Of a stretch of 64,000 nt of DNA, positions 1 through 7,539 are shown in pieces. Position 1 is the first letter of the stretch. Each line of letters opens with the position of its first letter. The stretch is from NCBI RefSeq assembly GCF_004341395.1, contig NZ_SLXT01000007.1, positions 1 to 64,000 on the forward strand, written 5' to 3'. Position numbers and translations under genes: made by a program. This DNA comes from Heliophilum fasciatum. GTDB lineage: Bacteria; Bacillota; Desulfitobacteriia; Heliobacteriales; Heliobacteriaceae. Under the pieces are notes generated by a model. It worked only from the letters and a program-made list of their open reading frames with translations. It did not search any database and was not told the DNA's origin.

Positions 1-199
1 CTGCCAAGGGCAGTGCTGGGTAGCTATGTCGGGAGCGGATAAGCACTGAAAGCATCTAAGTGCGAAACCGACCCAAAGATGAGACTTCCCACTACACAAG
101 TAGGTAAGACTCCAGAAAGACGATCTGGTCGATCGGCCCGGCATGTACGCACCGCGAGGTGTTCAGTGGACGGGTACGAATCAGTCGAGGTCTTGACCT
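1..199 (+). rRNA. 23S ribosomal RNA, 3' end (partial)
   Basis: The window opens inside a 23S rRNA gene. The text contains the familiar 3'-terminal stretch with the GGGAGCGGATAAG and AAGATGAG segments, and it ends near GAGGTCTTGACC, the 3' strand of the helix that pairs with the 5' end of 23S rRNA. The gene extends off the left edge. The exact mature end (about 197-200) is inferred from that helix. Its last bases also form the 5' arm of a hairpin (195-215), so processing and mature end may be coupled. Confidence 0.93.
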
Positions 200-365
200 A
201 ACAGGATGTTAGGTCGTTCGCGGTGGCCTGGATGGCCACAACCGCGAACTTCCTTTCGTCCGCAGGACGACGTGAGGTCGTTCGTCGCCGCCCGGAAGGC
301 GAGGGCGACGGACTTCCTTACTGATGGTCAGTTCGCGGCGGCCGTGATGGCCGACAGCCGCGAAC
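195..365 (+). repeat. Array of strong hairpins behind 23S rRNA
   Basis: Five inverted repeats follow in close succession: GACCTAACA/TGTTAGGTC (195-203/207-215); GTTCGCGGT/ACCGCGAAC with an inner GGCC/GGCC (216-249); CGTCC/GGACG (257-269); GTTCGTCGCC/GGCGACGGAC (280-313); and GTTCGCGGC/GCCGCGAAC with an inner GGCC/GGCC (331-365). The three long ones resemble each other in stem sequence and start with GTTCG, so they look like diverged copies of one unit. No T-run follows any of them, so they are not ordinary terminators. Structured spacer, processing signals or a small repeat family are the possibilities. Confidence 0.8.
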
Positions 366-450
366 ATCCATTGTCCGCAGAATAATTCATCACTCACTAA
401 AATGACTGTGCAGTTTTCAGGGAGCAGAGCAGATCCCCTTCAGGTCGGAC

Positions 451-527
451 CGGGGCGTAGCTCAGCTTGGTAGAGCGCTACCTTGGGGTGGTAGAGGCCG
501 CACGTTCAAGTCGTGTCGCTCCGACCA
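451..527 (+). tRNA. tRNA-Pro (anticodon GGG)
   Basis: This is a complete cloverleaf: acceptor CGGGGCG/CGCTCCG (one G-U), D-arm GCTC/GAGC, anticodon arm CTACC-TTGGGGT-GGTAG giving anticodon GGG, and T-arm with GTTCAAG. Discriminator A and an encoded CCA end it. It sits in the position downstream of 23S rRNA where a 5S gene would be expected, and is followed 13 nt later by tRNA-Leu. Confidence 0.95.
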
Positions 528-540
528 TAGAATTTCAAAT

Positions 541-627
541 GCGGTCGTGGCGGAATTGGCAGACGCGCAAGATTCAGGTTCTTGTAGTCGCAAGGCTGTG
601 GAGGTTCAAGTCCTCTCGACCGCACCA
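541..627 (+). tRNA. tRNA-Leu (anticodon CAG)
   Basis: Class II tRNA with a long variable arm. The acceptor is GCGGTCG/CGACCGC, the anticodon arm CAAGA-TTCAGGT-TCTTG gives anticodon CAG, the T-arm contains GGTTCAAGTCC, and CCA is encoded. It is the last gene of the rRNA/tRNA transcription unit, directly before an intrinsic terminator. Confidence 0.95.
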
Positions 628-637
628 TTAAAAAAGT

Positions 638-676
638 AACCCGTGTTATGAAATCATAACGCGGGTTTTTTGTTTA
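638..676 (+). terminator. Intrinsic terminator of the rRNA-tRNA unit
   Basis: The stem AACCCGTGTTAT/ATAACGCGGGTT (one G-T mismatch) with a short loop is followed by TTTTTTGTTT. It lies 10 nt after tRNA-Leu and before the next promoter. Confidence 0.9.
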
Positions 677-682
677 CCTATA

Positions 683-711
683 TTGAGTAGCAAATTGGCA
701 TAAAGTATAAT
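683..711 (+). promoter_or_regulatory. Sigma-A type promoter for the MORN protein gene
   Basis: TTGAGT, a 17-nt spacer and a perfect TATAAT (706-711). An ATG at 710 overlaps the -10 box, so translation cannot start there; the gene must start at 761 or 767. The same TTGAGT-N17-TATAAT arrangement recurs at 29375-29403. Confidence 0.8.
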
Positions 712-766
712 GATTTTACAAATAATATTTTATTCACAAAACGGATTATTGAAGGAGGGGATGAAA

Positions 767-2668
767 TTGATCTCAAGAGCTGTTTGTAAGAGGCTCATTC
801 TGACCATGATGGTGTACTGCTTATTTTCTTTCGCAACGATTTCAGCAGCAGTAGCATCCGGTGACAGTCCTTCCATTGAACTTAGTTCTTCTCAAGTCGG
901 AATCCTCGACACCAGTGGAAATCGCTATTGGGATCTTGCCGGGAAGCGTAATGTGATGCATGCAAGTGGCGAAGTATTTCGAGTTATGGGCGTATCTTAT
1001 TTTCGGGCCATTTATGATACGGCGCCGGGGTGCGGTTTTAGCGACTTAGGCAGTGTAAGTGAACCGGAAGAAGGGCAACGGCTAGCCCTTTCGCCCTATG
1101 CGATGGCTTTTATTGATACGCAAGAGATCACACAAGGTCACCTCTATCTTCTCAAATCCCAGTCACTTGGCTATTTTGCTGTCTATGTCCATAAGCTTGA
1201 GCGTACCGATGATGGCTCTGTCCGCATGACCTTCCGTATTTTTAATGTGAATAGTTCACCATCCCAACCTGCGACATCGAGTTCCGAGTCGACGCAACCA
1301 ATAACGCCCCAGCAAACCACGGCACAATCAACAACATCTCAGCCTTCCGGAGCAACTCAATCTTCCGGAGCAATCCAATCTTCCGGCACGGAACGAACGA
1401 CATTGACCGATCTGGACGGCACGATTTATACCGGTGAAGTGAAAAACGGCAAACCCGATGGTGCAGGTAACATGCTTTGGCCTGACGGTGCCGAGTACAC
1501 CGGTGAGTGGCAAGAAGGGAAAATGCACGGACAAGGATCGATGACCTTTGCCGATGGCAGCAAATATATCGGCGATTACAAGCAAGGAAAACGTGATGGA
1601 ACGGGTCTATACAAATGGGCGAATGGCGATCGCTATGACGGTGAATGGAAAAACGGTATGGAGAACGGACAAGGAACCTTTACGGCCGCTAATGGAACTG
1701 TACAAAAAGGCGAATTCCGTAATGGTAAATTGGTCAATAAGGCGCAAACACTGTCATCTGCATTAGCCAAACCGGATACAGCAGCGCCTCGACTGATTGA
1801 TTTTGCCAAAGGTGTGTCCAAACAAGGCCCCAAAATCGTCAATGACCGGACCTTTGTTCCCATGCGTGTATTGTTTGAGGCGTTGGGAGCTTCTGTGCAG
1901 TGGAATGAGGAAAAACAATCAATCACCGCTTCACGGGGAACGAACTTTATTGAACTGGTTATCGGTGTAGATGAAGTTTCTTTTAACGGGCAACCCCGAA
2001 AAATCGATGCTGCACCGTTTAAGGTAGAAACCCCTGAAGGTGGGTTGACCTATGTTCCGCTGCGTGTGGCCGCCGATGCGCTTGGTGAGCCGGTCGCTTA
2101 TGATGCGGCAACGAAAAAAGTGACTTTTGGCAATTTCTATTTTTATCTTGACGGTGGACAATCTTCGACCACATCGTCATCGCCATCATTACCATCTACG
2201 TCTCCCGCCATATCGCCATCCACAGGTGGGACAGCAGCGAATGCCCCGGCAGTATCCGATGAAAATCCTGCTCAGCCCGCTTCCACGAGCCCGGCCTTTA
2301 CCGGCGCGAGCGGTTCTTTTGAACTGACTATCTATAAAGGATACATCTTTTCGATGCAAAGTGTTGTGGAAAGCAGCGAGAATGCCGATCTCAACTTTAT
2401 CGACAGCCGCAAATATACGGGCGTTGCCCGGTTGACGGCCGCACAGATTAAAGAGTTTGCAGAGAAGCCTGATACAGCGGCAATTACAGCCCAAGAAATG
2501 AGCAACTGGAAAGATTATGTTCTCGGTATTGCACCGGATTATTACTATATCATCCGCGCCAAAGATGGCCGTTGCTACCGATTGAAGCTGAAAGCCTTTG
2601 AGAATCAAGGTAAGGCTATGTCCTACTGGCGTGCTTCCTTTGATTATGAAGAGATCGAAGTCAAGTAG
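767..2668 (+). CDS. Secreted MORN-repeat protein with copper-amine-oxidase-like stalk domain
   Basis: A hydrophobic signal segment (LILTMMVYCLFSFATISAA) is followed by an uncharacterised region, a Ser/Thr/Gln linker, about five MORN repeats (roughly residues 215-325, motif YxGEWxxGxxxGxG), a copper amine oxidase N-terminal-like stalk domain (about 343-458, with RTFVPMRVLFEALGA and TYVPLRVAADALG), a second Ser/Pro-rich linker and a C-terminal domain I do not recognise. Stalk domains occur in surface proteins of Firmicutes; MORN repeats usually mediate membrane or protein contacts. The start is TTG 767, with AAGGAGG 8 nt upstream; ATG 761 is only 2 nt from it. It is probably exported and envelope-associated. 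Function unknown. Confidence 0.8.
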   Translation: MISRAVCKRLILTMMVYCLFSFATISAAVASGDSPSIELSSSQVGILDTSGNRYWDLAGKRNVMHASGEVFRVMGVSYFRAIYDTAPGCGFSDLGSVSEPEEGQRLALSPYAMAFIDTQEITQGHLYLLKSQSLGYFAVYVHKLERTDDGSVRMTFRIFNVNSSPSQPATSSSESTQPITPQQTTAQSTTSQPSGATQSSGAIQSSGTERTTLTDLDGTIYTGEVKNGKPDGAGNMLWPDGAEYTGEWQEGKMHGQGSMTFADGSKYIGDYKQGKRDGTGLYKWANGDRYDGEWKNGMENGQGTFTAANGTVQKGEFRNGKLVNKAQTLSSALAKPDTAAPRLIDFAKGVSKQGPKIVNDRTFVPMRVLFEALGASVQWNEEKQSITASRGTNFIELVIGVDEVSFNGQPRKIDAAPFKVETPEGGLTYVPLRVAADALGEPVAYDAATKKVTFGNFYFYLDGGQSSTTSSSPSLPSTSPAISPSTGGTAANAPAVSDENPAQPASTSPAFTGASGSFELTIYKGYIFSMQSVVESSENADLNFIDSRKYTGVARLTAAQIKEFAEKPDTAAITAQEMSNWKDYVLGIAPDYYYIIRAKDGRCYRLKLKAFENQGKAMSYWRASFDYEEIEVK

Positions 2669-2706
2669 ACAGCATAAAAGTCAAATCGACAGACATATAA
2701 AAGCAA

Positions 2707-2744
2707 GGGGCCTTCGTGTGCAAACGAAGAGCCCCTCTTTTTTT
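2707..2744 (+). terminator. Terminator between convergent genes
   Basis: The stem GGGGCCTTCG/CGAAGAGCCCC with an 8-nt loop is followed by CTTTTTTT. It serves the plus-strand MORN gene and overlaps the last bases before the stop of the minus-strand permease gene. Confidence 0.85.
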
Positions 2745-3498
2745 ACTGAATCAACCGGCGGCGCATCAGGTGAATGGGAGGAGCTAACAGCAGTGCAGAA
2801 CCGATAAAAAACCACAGTACATGCTCGCCAATCGTCGGCCACGCCGGCTGCCCAAGGGCGAGGGCGCGACAAACTTCCACACTGTGTGAAAGCGGATTGA
2901 ACCAAGCCAGCTTTTGTGCCCAGACGGGCATGCCCGTAAGCGGAAAGAAAACACCACCAAACAAGTACAGGGGCGTCACAAACAAAGTGATGTAGTAGTT
3001 AAAATAGTCGATGTTCGGTGCCAGACAAGTGTACGTGACGGCCATCAGCGAGAAAAAGAGGCCCGGCAGGATCAGAAACAGCGGGATTAGCAAGGCCAGG
3101 GAGGAGCGTACCTGGCCCATGACGGCAATCACGAGCAAGATAACGGCGCCAAAAACAACACACTTGATCATCCCAAAGAGCGCTTCGGCGATAATAATAT
3201 CCCGTACTGTGACCGGACCAGCCAAGATGGCATGAAAGGTTTTCTGGTAATGAAGGCGGACAAAACTGCCATAAGTGCATTCAAAGGTTGCCGCAAACAT
3301 GGCCGAAGAGGCAACGATGCCCGGTGCAATGTATTCCATGTAACTGATGCCTTCCATCTCCTGGACGAAAGCGCCAAGACCGTAGCCCATAGCTGTGAGA
3401 TAAAGAAAAGGCTCAAAAAAGTTAAACATCGTGTTGGTCCAAAAGGTCCGGCTAAATATGGTCAGGTGGCGACGTAATATGCGCCATGGTTCGATCAT
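2743..3498 (-). CDS. ABC-2 type transporter permease, NodJ-like
   Basis: About 251 residues beginning MIEPWRILRRH, with six predicted membrane segments and the ABC-2 family pattern (FNPLSHSVEVCRALALG near the end, LFGGVFFPLTGMP before it). The ATG at 3498 overlaps the TGA of the upstream ATPase gene (ATGA), so the two are translationally coupled. Together they form a NodIJ/DrrAB-like exporter of a lipophilic compound or polysaccharide; the substrate cannot be read from sequence. A longer reading frame upstream of 3498 lies inside the ATPase gene and is not needed. Confidence 0.9.
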   Translation of the reverse strand: MIEPWRILRRHLTIFSRTFWTNTMFNFFEPFLYLTAMGYGLGAFVQEMEGISYMEYIAPGIVASSAMFAATFECTYGSFVRLHYQKTFHAILAGPVTVRDIIIAEALFGMIKCVVFGAVILLVIAVMGQVRSSLALLIPLFLILPGLFFSLMAVTYTCLAPNIDYFNYYITLFVTPLYLFGGVFFPLTGMPVWAQKLAWFNPLSHSVEVCRALALGQPAWPTIGEHVLWFFIGSALLLAPPIHLMRRRLIQ

Positions 3499-4430
3499 CG
3501 TTTTTCCTCCTCGGACGTTGTACCGGTCAGTTTCAAATAGACATCTTCCAGGTGCGCCGAGCGTAGGTGGCATACTTTCGGTGGGAGTCCCCAGCTTTCT
3601 AAGCGGGACCAGAGATCGTTGCCGTCGTGGGCAAAAAAGAACAAGCTATCGGCCACGGTTTCGACTTGTCCGCCATAGGCGCGCACTTGATCGACAACAG
3701 CGGCAGGAACTTGGCTTTGCGGCAGATGAACCTCGATGACATAGGGAAGCACATGTTCCTGCACCAGTTGCTCCGGCGAGCCTTCCGCCAGAATCTGACC
3801 GGCTTCCATGATGACGAGGCGATCACAAAGTTGCCGGGCTTCCTCCATGTAATGCGTGGTGAGCACGAGGCTGATCCCTTCACTTTTAAGTAAGCGCAGT
3901 TTTTGCCATACCAGATGGCGCGCTTGGGGGTCCAGGCCTGTCGTAGGCTCGTCGAGAATCAGCAAGCGAGGGCGGTTCATCAACGCGCGCGCAATGACCA
4001 AGCGCCGTTTAAGACCGCCGGAAAGCTCATCGGGAGATACGTTAACTTTATCATCAAGGCCCCAAAACTGCAGATATTCGGTGGCACGGGCCTTGCCTTC
4101 CTGCGATGATAAGCCAAAAAGTGCGCCAAAGACAGTGAGATTCTCCAGCACCGTTAAGTCCGGATCCAGATTATCTTCTTGGGGAACTACGCCCAGTCGG
4201 GCTTTGAGGGACGGTGGTGTGAGCGTAATCTTTTGGTCAAACAGCCAGAGGCCCCCTTGATCAACCGTAGAAAGACCGTAGATCATTTTTAAAGTCGTAC
4301 TTTTGCCGGCACCGTTATGGCCGAGAAAACCAAAGCATTCGCCTTCGTTAATGGCAAACGAAATATCCCGCACGGCCCGCAGTGATCCGTACGACTTGGA
4401 TAGGCGTTCCGCACGAACAACGCAAGACAT
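3495..4430 (-). CDS. ABC transporter ATP-binding protein, NodI-like
   Basis: Nucleotide-binding subunit of an ABC-2 exporter. Visible motifs are Walker A (GHNGAGKST), signature (LSGGLKRRL), Walker B (LLILDEPTTGLDP) and H-loop (TTHYMEE). The C-terminal extension after about residue 220 is typical of the NodI/DrrA/CcmA group. The start ATG at 4430 has AAAGGAG 8 nt upstream; another ATG at 4436 sits only 2 nt from it. It pairs with the overlapping permease gene. About 311 residues, normal for the family. Confidence 0.93.
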   Translation of the reverse strand: MSCVVRAERLSKSYGSLRAVRDISFAINEGECFGFLGHNGAGKSTTLKMIYGLSTVDQGGLWLFDQKITLTPPSLKARLGVVPQEDNLDPDLTVLENLTVFGALFGLSSQEGKARATEYLQFWGLDDKVNVSPDELSGGLKRRLVIARALMNRPRLLILDEPTTGLDPQARHLVWQKLRLLKSEGISLVLTTHYMEEARQLCDRLVIMEAGQILAEGSPEQLVQEHVLPYVIEVHLPQSQVPAAVVDQVRAYGGQVETVADSLFFFAHDGNDLWSRLESWGLPPKVCHLRSAHLEDVYLKLTGTTSEEEKR

Positions 4431-4571
4431 GAGCATCGCTCCTTTCGTGTATATAAATATCTTTCATATATATTAATGATCAATTATGCAAGCCAACGAA
4501 GAAGCTATTCAAAGTCCCTCGCTTTTATGGCATAATGGTAACAAGTAGCGTATCGCGTCACAAAAGGAAAG

Positions 4572-5606
4572 GTGACAAGGAGAGTGGCAGAAGTGGCCAA
4601 CGAGCAATCAGGGACGATGGATGTATCGCTGTTACTCAGCGAACTGAAACAAGCGAATAGCCAAATGGGCCAAGTTGTGAAAACCATCGATCACATCACC
4701 AAGCAAACGAATTTGTTGGCGTTGAATTCTTCGATCGAAGCGGCGCGGGCCGGCGAGGCCGGTCGGGGTTTTAGTGTGGTCGCCAGTGAGATCAAAAAAT
4801 TGGCCGACCGCAGTTTTTCCGCGACGAAAGAAAGTAACGAACTGCTCAATAATATCAAGAAAAAAGCCAACGATGTGATCGCTGTTCGTACGGCTGATGT
4901 TGCCTATGATACCATAGACAAAATTGATCGCAACTTGTTTGAGCGCAATTGCGATGTCCAAGCTTGGGCGACCTTTGATCTGATCCGCCAATGTGCGGCC
5001 GAGCCTTCGCCGAATAACGTCGATGAAGCGGGCCGGCTTTTGAAGCGAATCGCCGAGATTTATGAGATCTATTATGAAATCATGCTTCTTGACACGCAGG
5101 GCCGTGTGATCGCTACCGGCGTGCACCGCAACCTCATGGGCGAAAATTTGTCTGACCGCGACTGGTTCCGTGACGCTCTGCGCAATAATGATGTGACGGT
5201 GACGGATTTATATTATTCTCGGGCGGTTGACGGTCACACGGTTGCCTATTCTGCGCCGGTACGTGATGCCAGCGGCAGTGCGATCGGTGTACTGTCTACA
5301 CGGTTTAACTGGAAATACATCTATGATATCATTGACTCGGCCCGGATTGGAACGCACAGTGATTTGTTTATTGTTAACAAAGAAGGCACCGTCATTGCTT
5401 CGCGGGATCGTGAGGGAATTCTGCAGCAAAAACTGACTAACCTTCAAGCGGTGCAACGGGCGCTGAACGGGGAGCCTTATGGCTATACGATCGAGCGTGA
5501 TCAGTTTGGTAAGATGCAGATTTTTGGATACGCCCATACCCGAGGATATAACTCCTATAAGGGCAAAGGCTGGTCGGCCATTGTCAGCGAATTGCTAGAC
5601 GGTTAA
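4572..5606 (+). CDS. Chemoreceptor-like protein: MCP signalling core followed by Cache domain
   Basis: The N-terminal ~100 residues match the tip of the methyl-accepting chemotaxis hairpin ([20 protein letters not shown], then [18 protein letters not shown]). The remainder (about 110-344) looks like a double-Cache sensory domain ([36 protein letters not shown]). No membrane segment or signal peptide is visible, so this is a cytoplasmic protein with the domains in the reverse of the normal receptor order. Start is GTG 4572 after AGGAAA; GTG 4593 behind AAGGAG is an alternative. A soluble receptor that docks into chemoreceptor arrays, or a non-chemotactic signalling scaffold, are both possible. 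Confidence 0.8.
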   Translation: MTRRVAEVANEQSGTMDVSLLLSELKQANSQMGQVVKTIDHITKQTNLLALNSSIEAARAGEAGRGFSVVASEIKKLADRSFSATKESNELLNNIKKKANDVIAVRTADVAYDTIDKIDRNLFERNCDVQAWATFDLIRQCAAEPSPNNVDEAGRLLKRIAEIYEIYYEIMLLDTQGRVIATGVHRNLMGENLSDRDWFRDALRNNDVTVTDLYYSRAVDGHTVAYSAPVRDASGSAIGVLSTRFNWKYIYDIIDSARIGTHSDLFIVNKEGTVIASRDREGILQQKLTNLQAVQRALNGEPYGYTIERDQFGKMQIFGYAHTRGYNSYKGKGWSAIVSELLDG

Positions 5607-5636
5607 GTTCAAAGCGAAACGATGATGCGCTGATTG

Positions 5637-5705
5637 TCAAAGCGTAGCATACCAATAAATCAATGCGTAACGTACCAATAAATCAAAGCGCAGCCTACTA
5701 ATGGA
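5637..5705 (+). repeat. Three tandem ~23-bp imperfect repeats
   Basis: Units beginning TCAAAGCG/TCAATGCG/TCAAAGCG start at 5637, 5660 and 5683, each continuing with a variant of TAGCATACCAATAAA. They lie just after the chemoreceptor-like gene and before the shared terminator. A fourth weaker TTCAAAGCG lies at 5609. Confidence 0.6.
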
Positions 5706-5707
5706 AA

Positions 5708-5739
5708 ACACGCTATCTTTCTACGATAGCGTGTTTTTG
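5708..5739. terminator. Bidirectional terminator between convergent genes
   Basis: Perfect stem ACACGCTATC/GATAGCGTGT with a 7-nt loop, flanked by TTTTT on the plus strand and by TTTT on the minus strand. It overlaps the last codons of the HD-GYP gene, whose stop is at 5721-5723. Confidence 0.85.
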
Positions 5740-6998
5740 ATTTCATAAAAATCGCTGTAGTTCTCAAGAAGCAGGCCCACCAGATCGGCATCAATGGCTC
5801 CACTATGAACAGAATCACGGAGAATACTGCAAATACGATCTTTGGGCATTCCGGGACGGTACGGACGGTCTTCAATTAGTGCCGAGAAGATATCAGCAAC
5901 GGCCACAATACGACTGCCTTGGCACAGTTTGGCGCCGGGGATACGAAAGGGGTAGCCGGAACCGTCGACCCGCTCGTGGTGATAGGCAGCCCACTCGGCG
6001 ATATCGGCAAATCCGGGAATCTTGTGGAGAAGATGATAGGTATAATAGGTGTGTTGTTTCATGATGCTGTATTCATCACGGGTAAGTGCGCCCGGTTTTT
6101 CCAGGATCGATTCAGGGATGCTTAGTTTGCCCAAGTCATGAAGCAAGCTGGCGATTTCCATTTTCATTGTTTGCGATGGTGTCCAACCGGCAAGTTCGGC
6201 CAGACGTTTTGCTGATGCCGATACGAGACGGGAGTGGCGCAGGGTAAAGCGGCTTTTGCGATCGATCAGTTCGCCAAACAGTCGGGCGACGCCGCGCAGA
6301 TCTTCATTATCAAATTGGATGACGGTGTTCCCTTGCTTCAAGGCAGCCAGGGTGGCTTCCTCGAGAAAGATGGAAGAGAGATCGAGCCAGAAGTTTTCCG
6401 GTTTGGCTGCCTCATAGAGCGCACTACGAATGTCCGGGTGGAGGGCACCATGAAAATAATTATCAATATGTTCCAAGATGGAGTTACGCTGGATCAAAAG
6501 TGGTTTACCGACGAGAGCGACTTCGAAGCGATCGGCGAGATGAATAATATGGCCCAGAAACGGCAACGAAGTATCCGGCAATGAAGCCGATGCCGGTGCC
6601 GACGCTGATGCCGATGCCGATGTCGGCGTTAAGGCGTAATCTGCCGTATCAGATTGCCAAAAATCATGATGGTGCAGGATAACTTCGGCAATGGAAGCGA
6701 AAGCAGGTACCGTTTTGAGCAAGTGATAACCTTCGGTGCAATGCAGGTGCGGTGTGACCATTTCCAGTTGGGATAAGGGTTGCTTATCCTGGAAGGTAAT
6801 CGCGCCGATATCATGGACACTGGCGGCGCAGAAAAGAATGAGCATGTCCCGATCCGATAAGCCCAAATGCTTGCCGATCTGTACGGCGATGTAGGTTGCT
6901 CGTCGATGATGGCGGGTTAACCCCTCGGCCGTGAAGTCTAACGCAGTAGACAAGGCGCTGAGGAAATGGGTTATTTCGGTTGAAATAAAATGGGACAT
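5721..6998 (-). CDS. HD domain / HD-GYP domain protein (putative cyclic-di-GMP phosphodiesterase)
   Basis: About 425 residues with two HD-type modules. The first (about 40-200) has HHRRA, SVHDIG and HHHDFW; the second (about 240-410) is a canonical HD-GYP with LLHDLGKL, HHERVDGSGYP and VAVADIFSALIEDRPYR. HD-GYP proteins hydrolyse cyclic di-GMP; metal-binding residues appear intact. A Ser/Ala low-complexity patch (SASASASAPASAS) separates parts of module one. Start ATG 6998 follows AAGGGGTG; a longer frame to 7034 lacks a site. No sensory or membrane domain is seen, so it is a cytoplasmic enzyme. Confidence 0.87.
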   Translation of the reverse strand: MSHFISTEITHFLSALSTALDFTAEGLTRHHRRATYIAVQIGKHLGLSDRDMLILFCAASVHDIGAITFQDKQPLSQLEMVTPHLHCTEGYHLLKTVPAFASIAEVILHHHDFWQSDTADYALTPTSASASASAPASASLPDTSLPFLGHIIHLADRFEVALVGKPLLIQRNSILEHIDNYFHGALHPDIRSALYEAAKPENFWLDLSSIFLEEATLAALKQGNTVIQFDNEDLRGVARLFGELIDRKSRFTLRHSRLVSASAKRLAELAGWTPSQTMKMEIASLLHDLGKLSIPESILEKPGALTRDEYSIMKQHTYYTYHLLHKIPGFADIAEWAAYHHERVDGSGYPFRIPGAKLCQGSRIVAVADIFSALIEDRPYRPGMPKDRICSILRDSVHSGAIDADLVGLLLENYSDFYEIKNTLS

Positions 6999-7188
6999 GA
7001 TGTCACCCCTTTTATGCTGGTGAAGGAATTGCACATATGGAAATTCATCCTTTTTTAACTGTTCTCATTTTAACATAATTCAACAAAATCAGCAGAAGCA
7101 TTTCTGTTAATTTTACCGGATAGCCTCTTGACTCGCTGGCCAGATGTAGTATTCTATTAATTGGGTCTTTTTCGAGGGGGTGAAAACC

Positions 7189-7353
7189 ATGAATCATTGG
7201 CAAACCGTCGAATGTACGGAATGCGGAACGGTGCGCAATCGTGTGCCGAGTCACCGGGTAACGGACGAACTGCGCGCGGAAATGGAACGCACCCACCTGT
7301 GCCCTTATTGTGAGCATACGGAAGCACGTCCTCTGGAAGAGGGCATCGCCTAA
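7189..7353 (+). CDS. Small zinc-ribbon-like protein (54 aa)
   Basis: A short gene with a strong site (GAGGGGGTG 6 nt before ATG). The product starts MNHWQTVECTECGTVRNR and contains two CxxC pairs (CTEC and CPYC) about 27 residues apart, the pattern of a small zinc ribbon, with a charged middle. It has its own downstream terminator (7397-7430). Function unknown; such proteins often bind nucleic acid or act as small regulators. Confidence 0.75.
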   Translation: MNHWQTVECTECGTVRNRVPSHRVTDELRAEMERTHLCPYCEHTEARPLEEGIA

Positions 7354-7396
7354 GCATTTGGCTACGGTCAAAGACATATTGCACAGAAGCATCAGC

Positions 7397-7430
7397 GGGT
7401 CGGCAACAACGTCGGCCCTTTTTTTATTTT
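7397..7430 (+). terminator. Terminator after the 54-aa zinc-ribbon gene
   Basis: The stem GGGTCGG/GTCGGCCC (with wobble pairs) is followed by a run of seven T and further T-rich sequence. Confidence 0.7.
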
Positions 7431-7539
7431 TGACGGTGAGATTAACAAAGACTTTGCATAGCATAAAGGAAAACCGTAGCCAATTCCCCCTATATTCAGG
7501 TATGATAGGGGTAGCATTAAAAAAAAGAGGTGAGGAAAG

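Noticed and set aside
209-397. 62-codon minus-strand frame behind 23S rRNA
   Set aside because: Lies wholly within the hairpin array; no ribosome-binding site.
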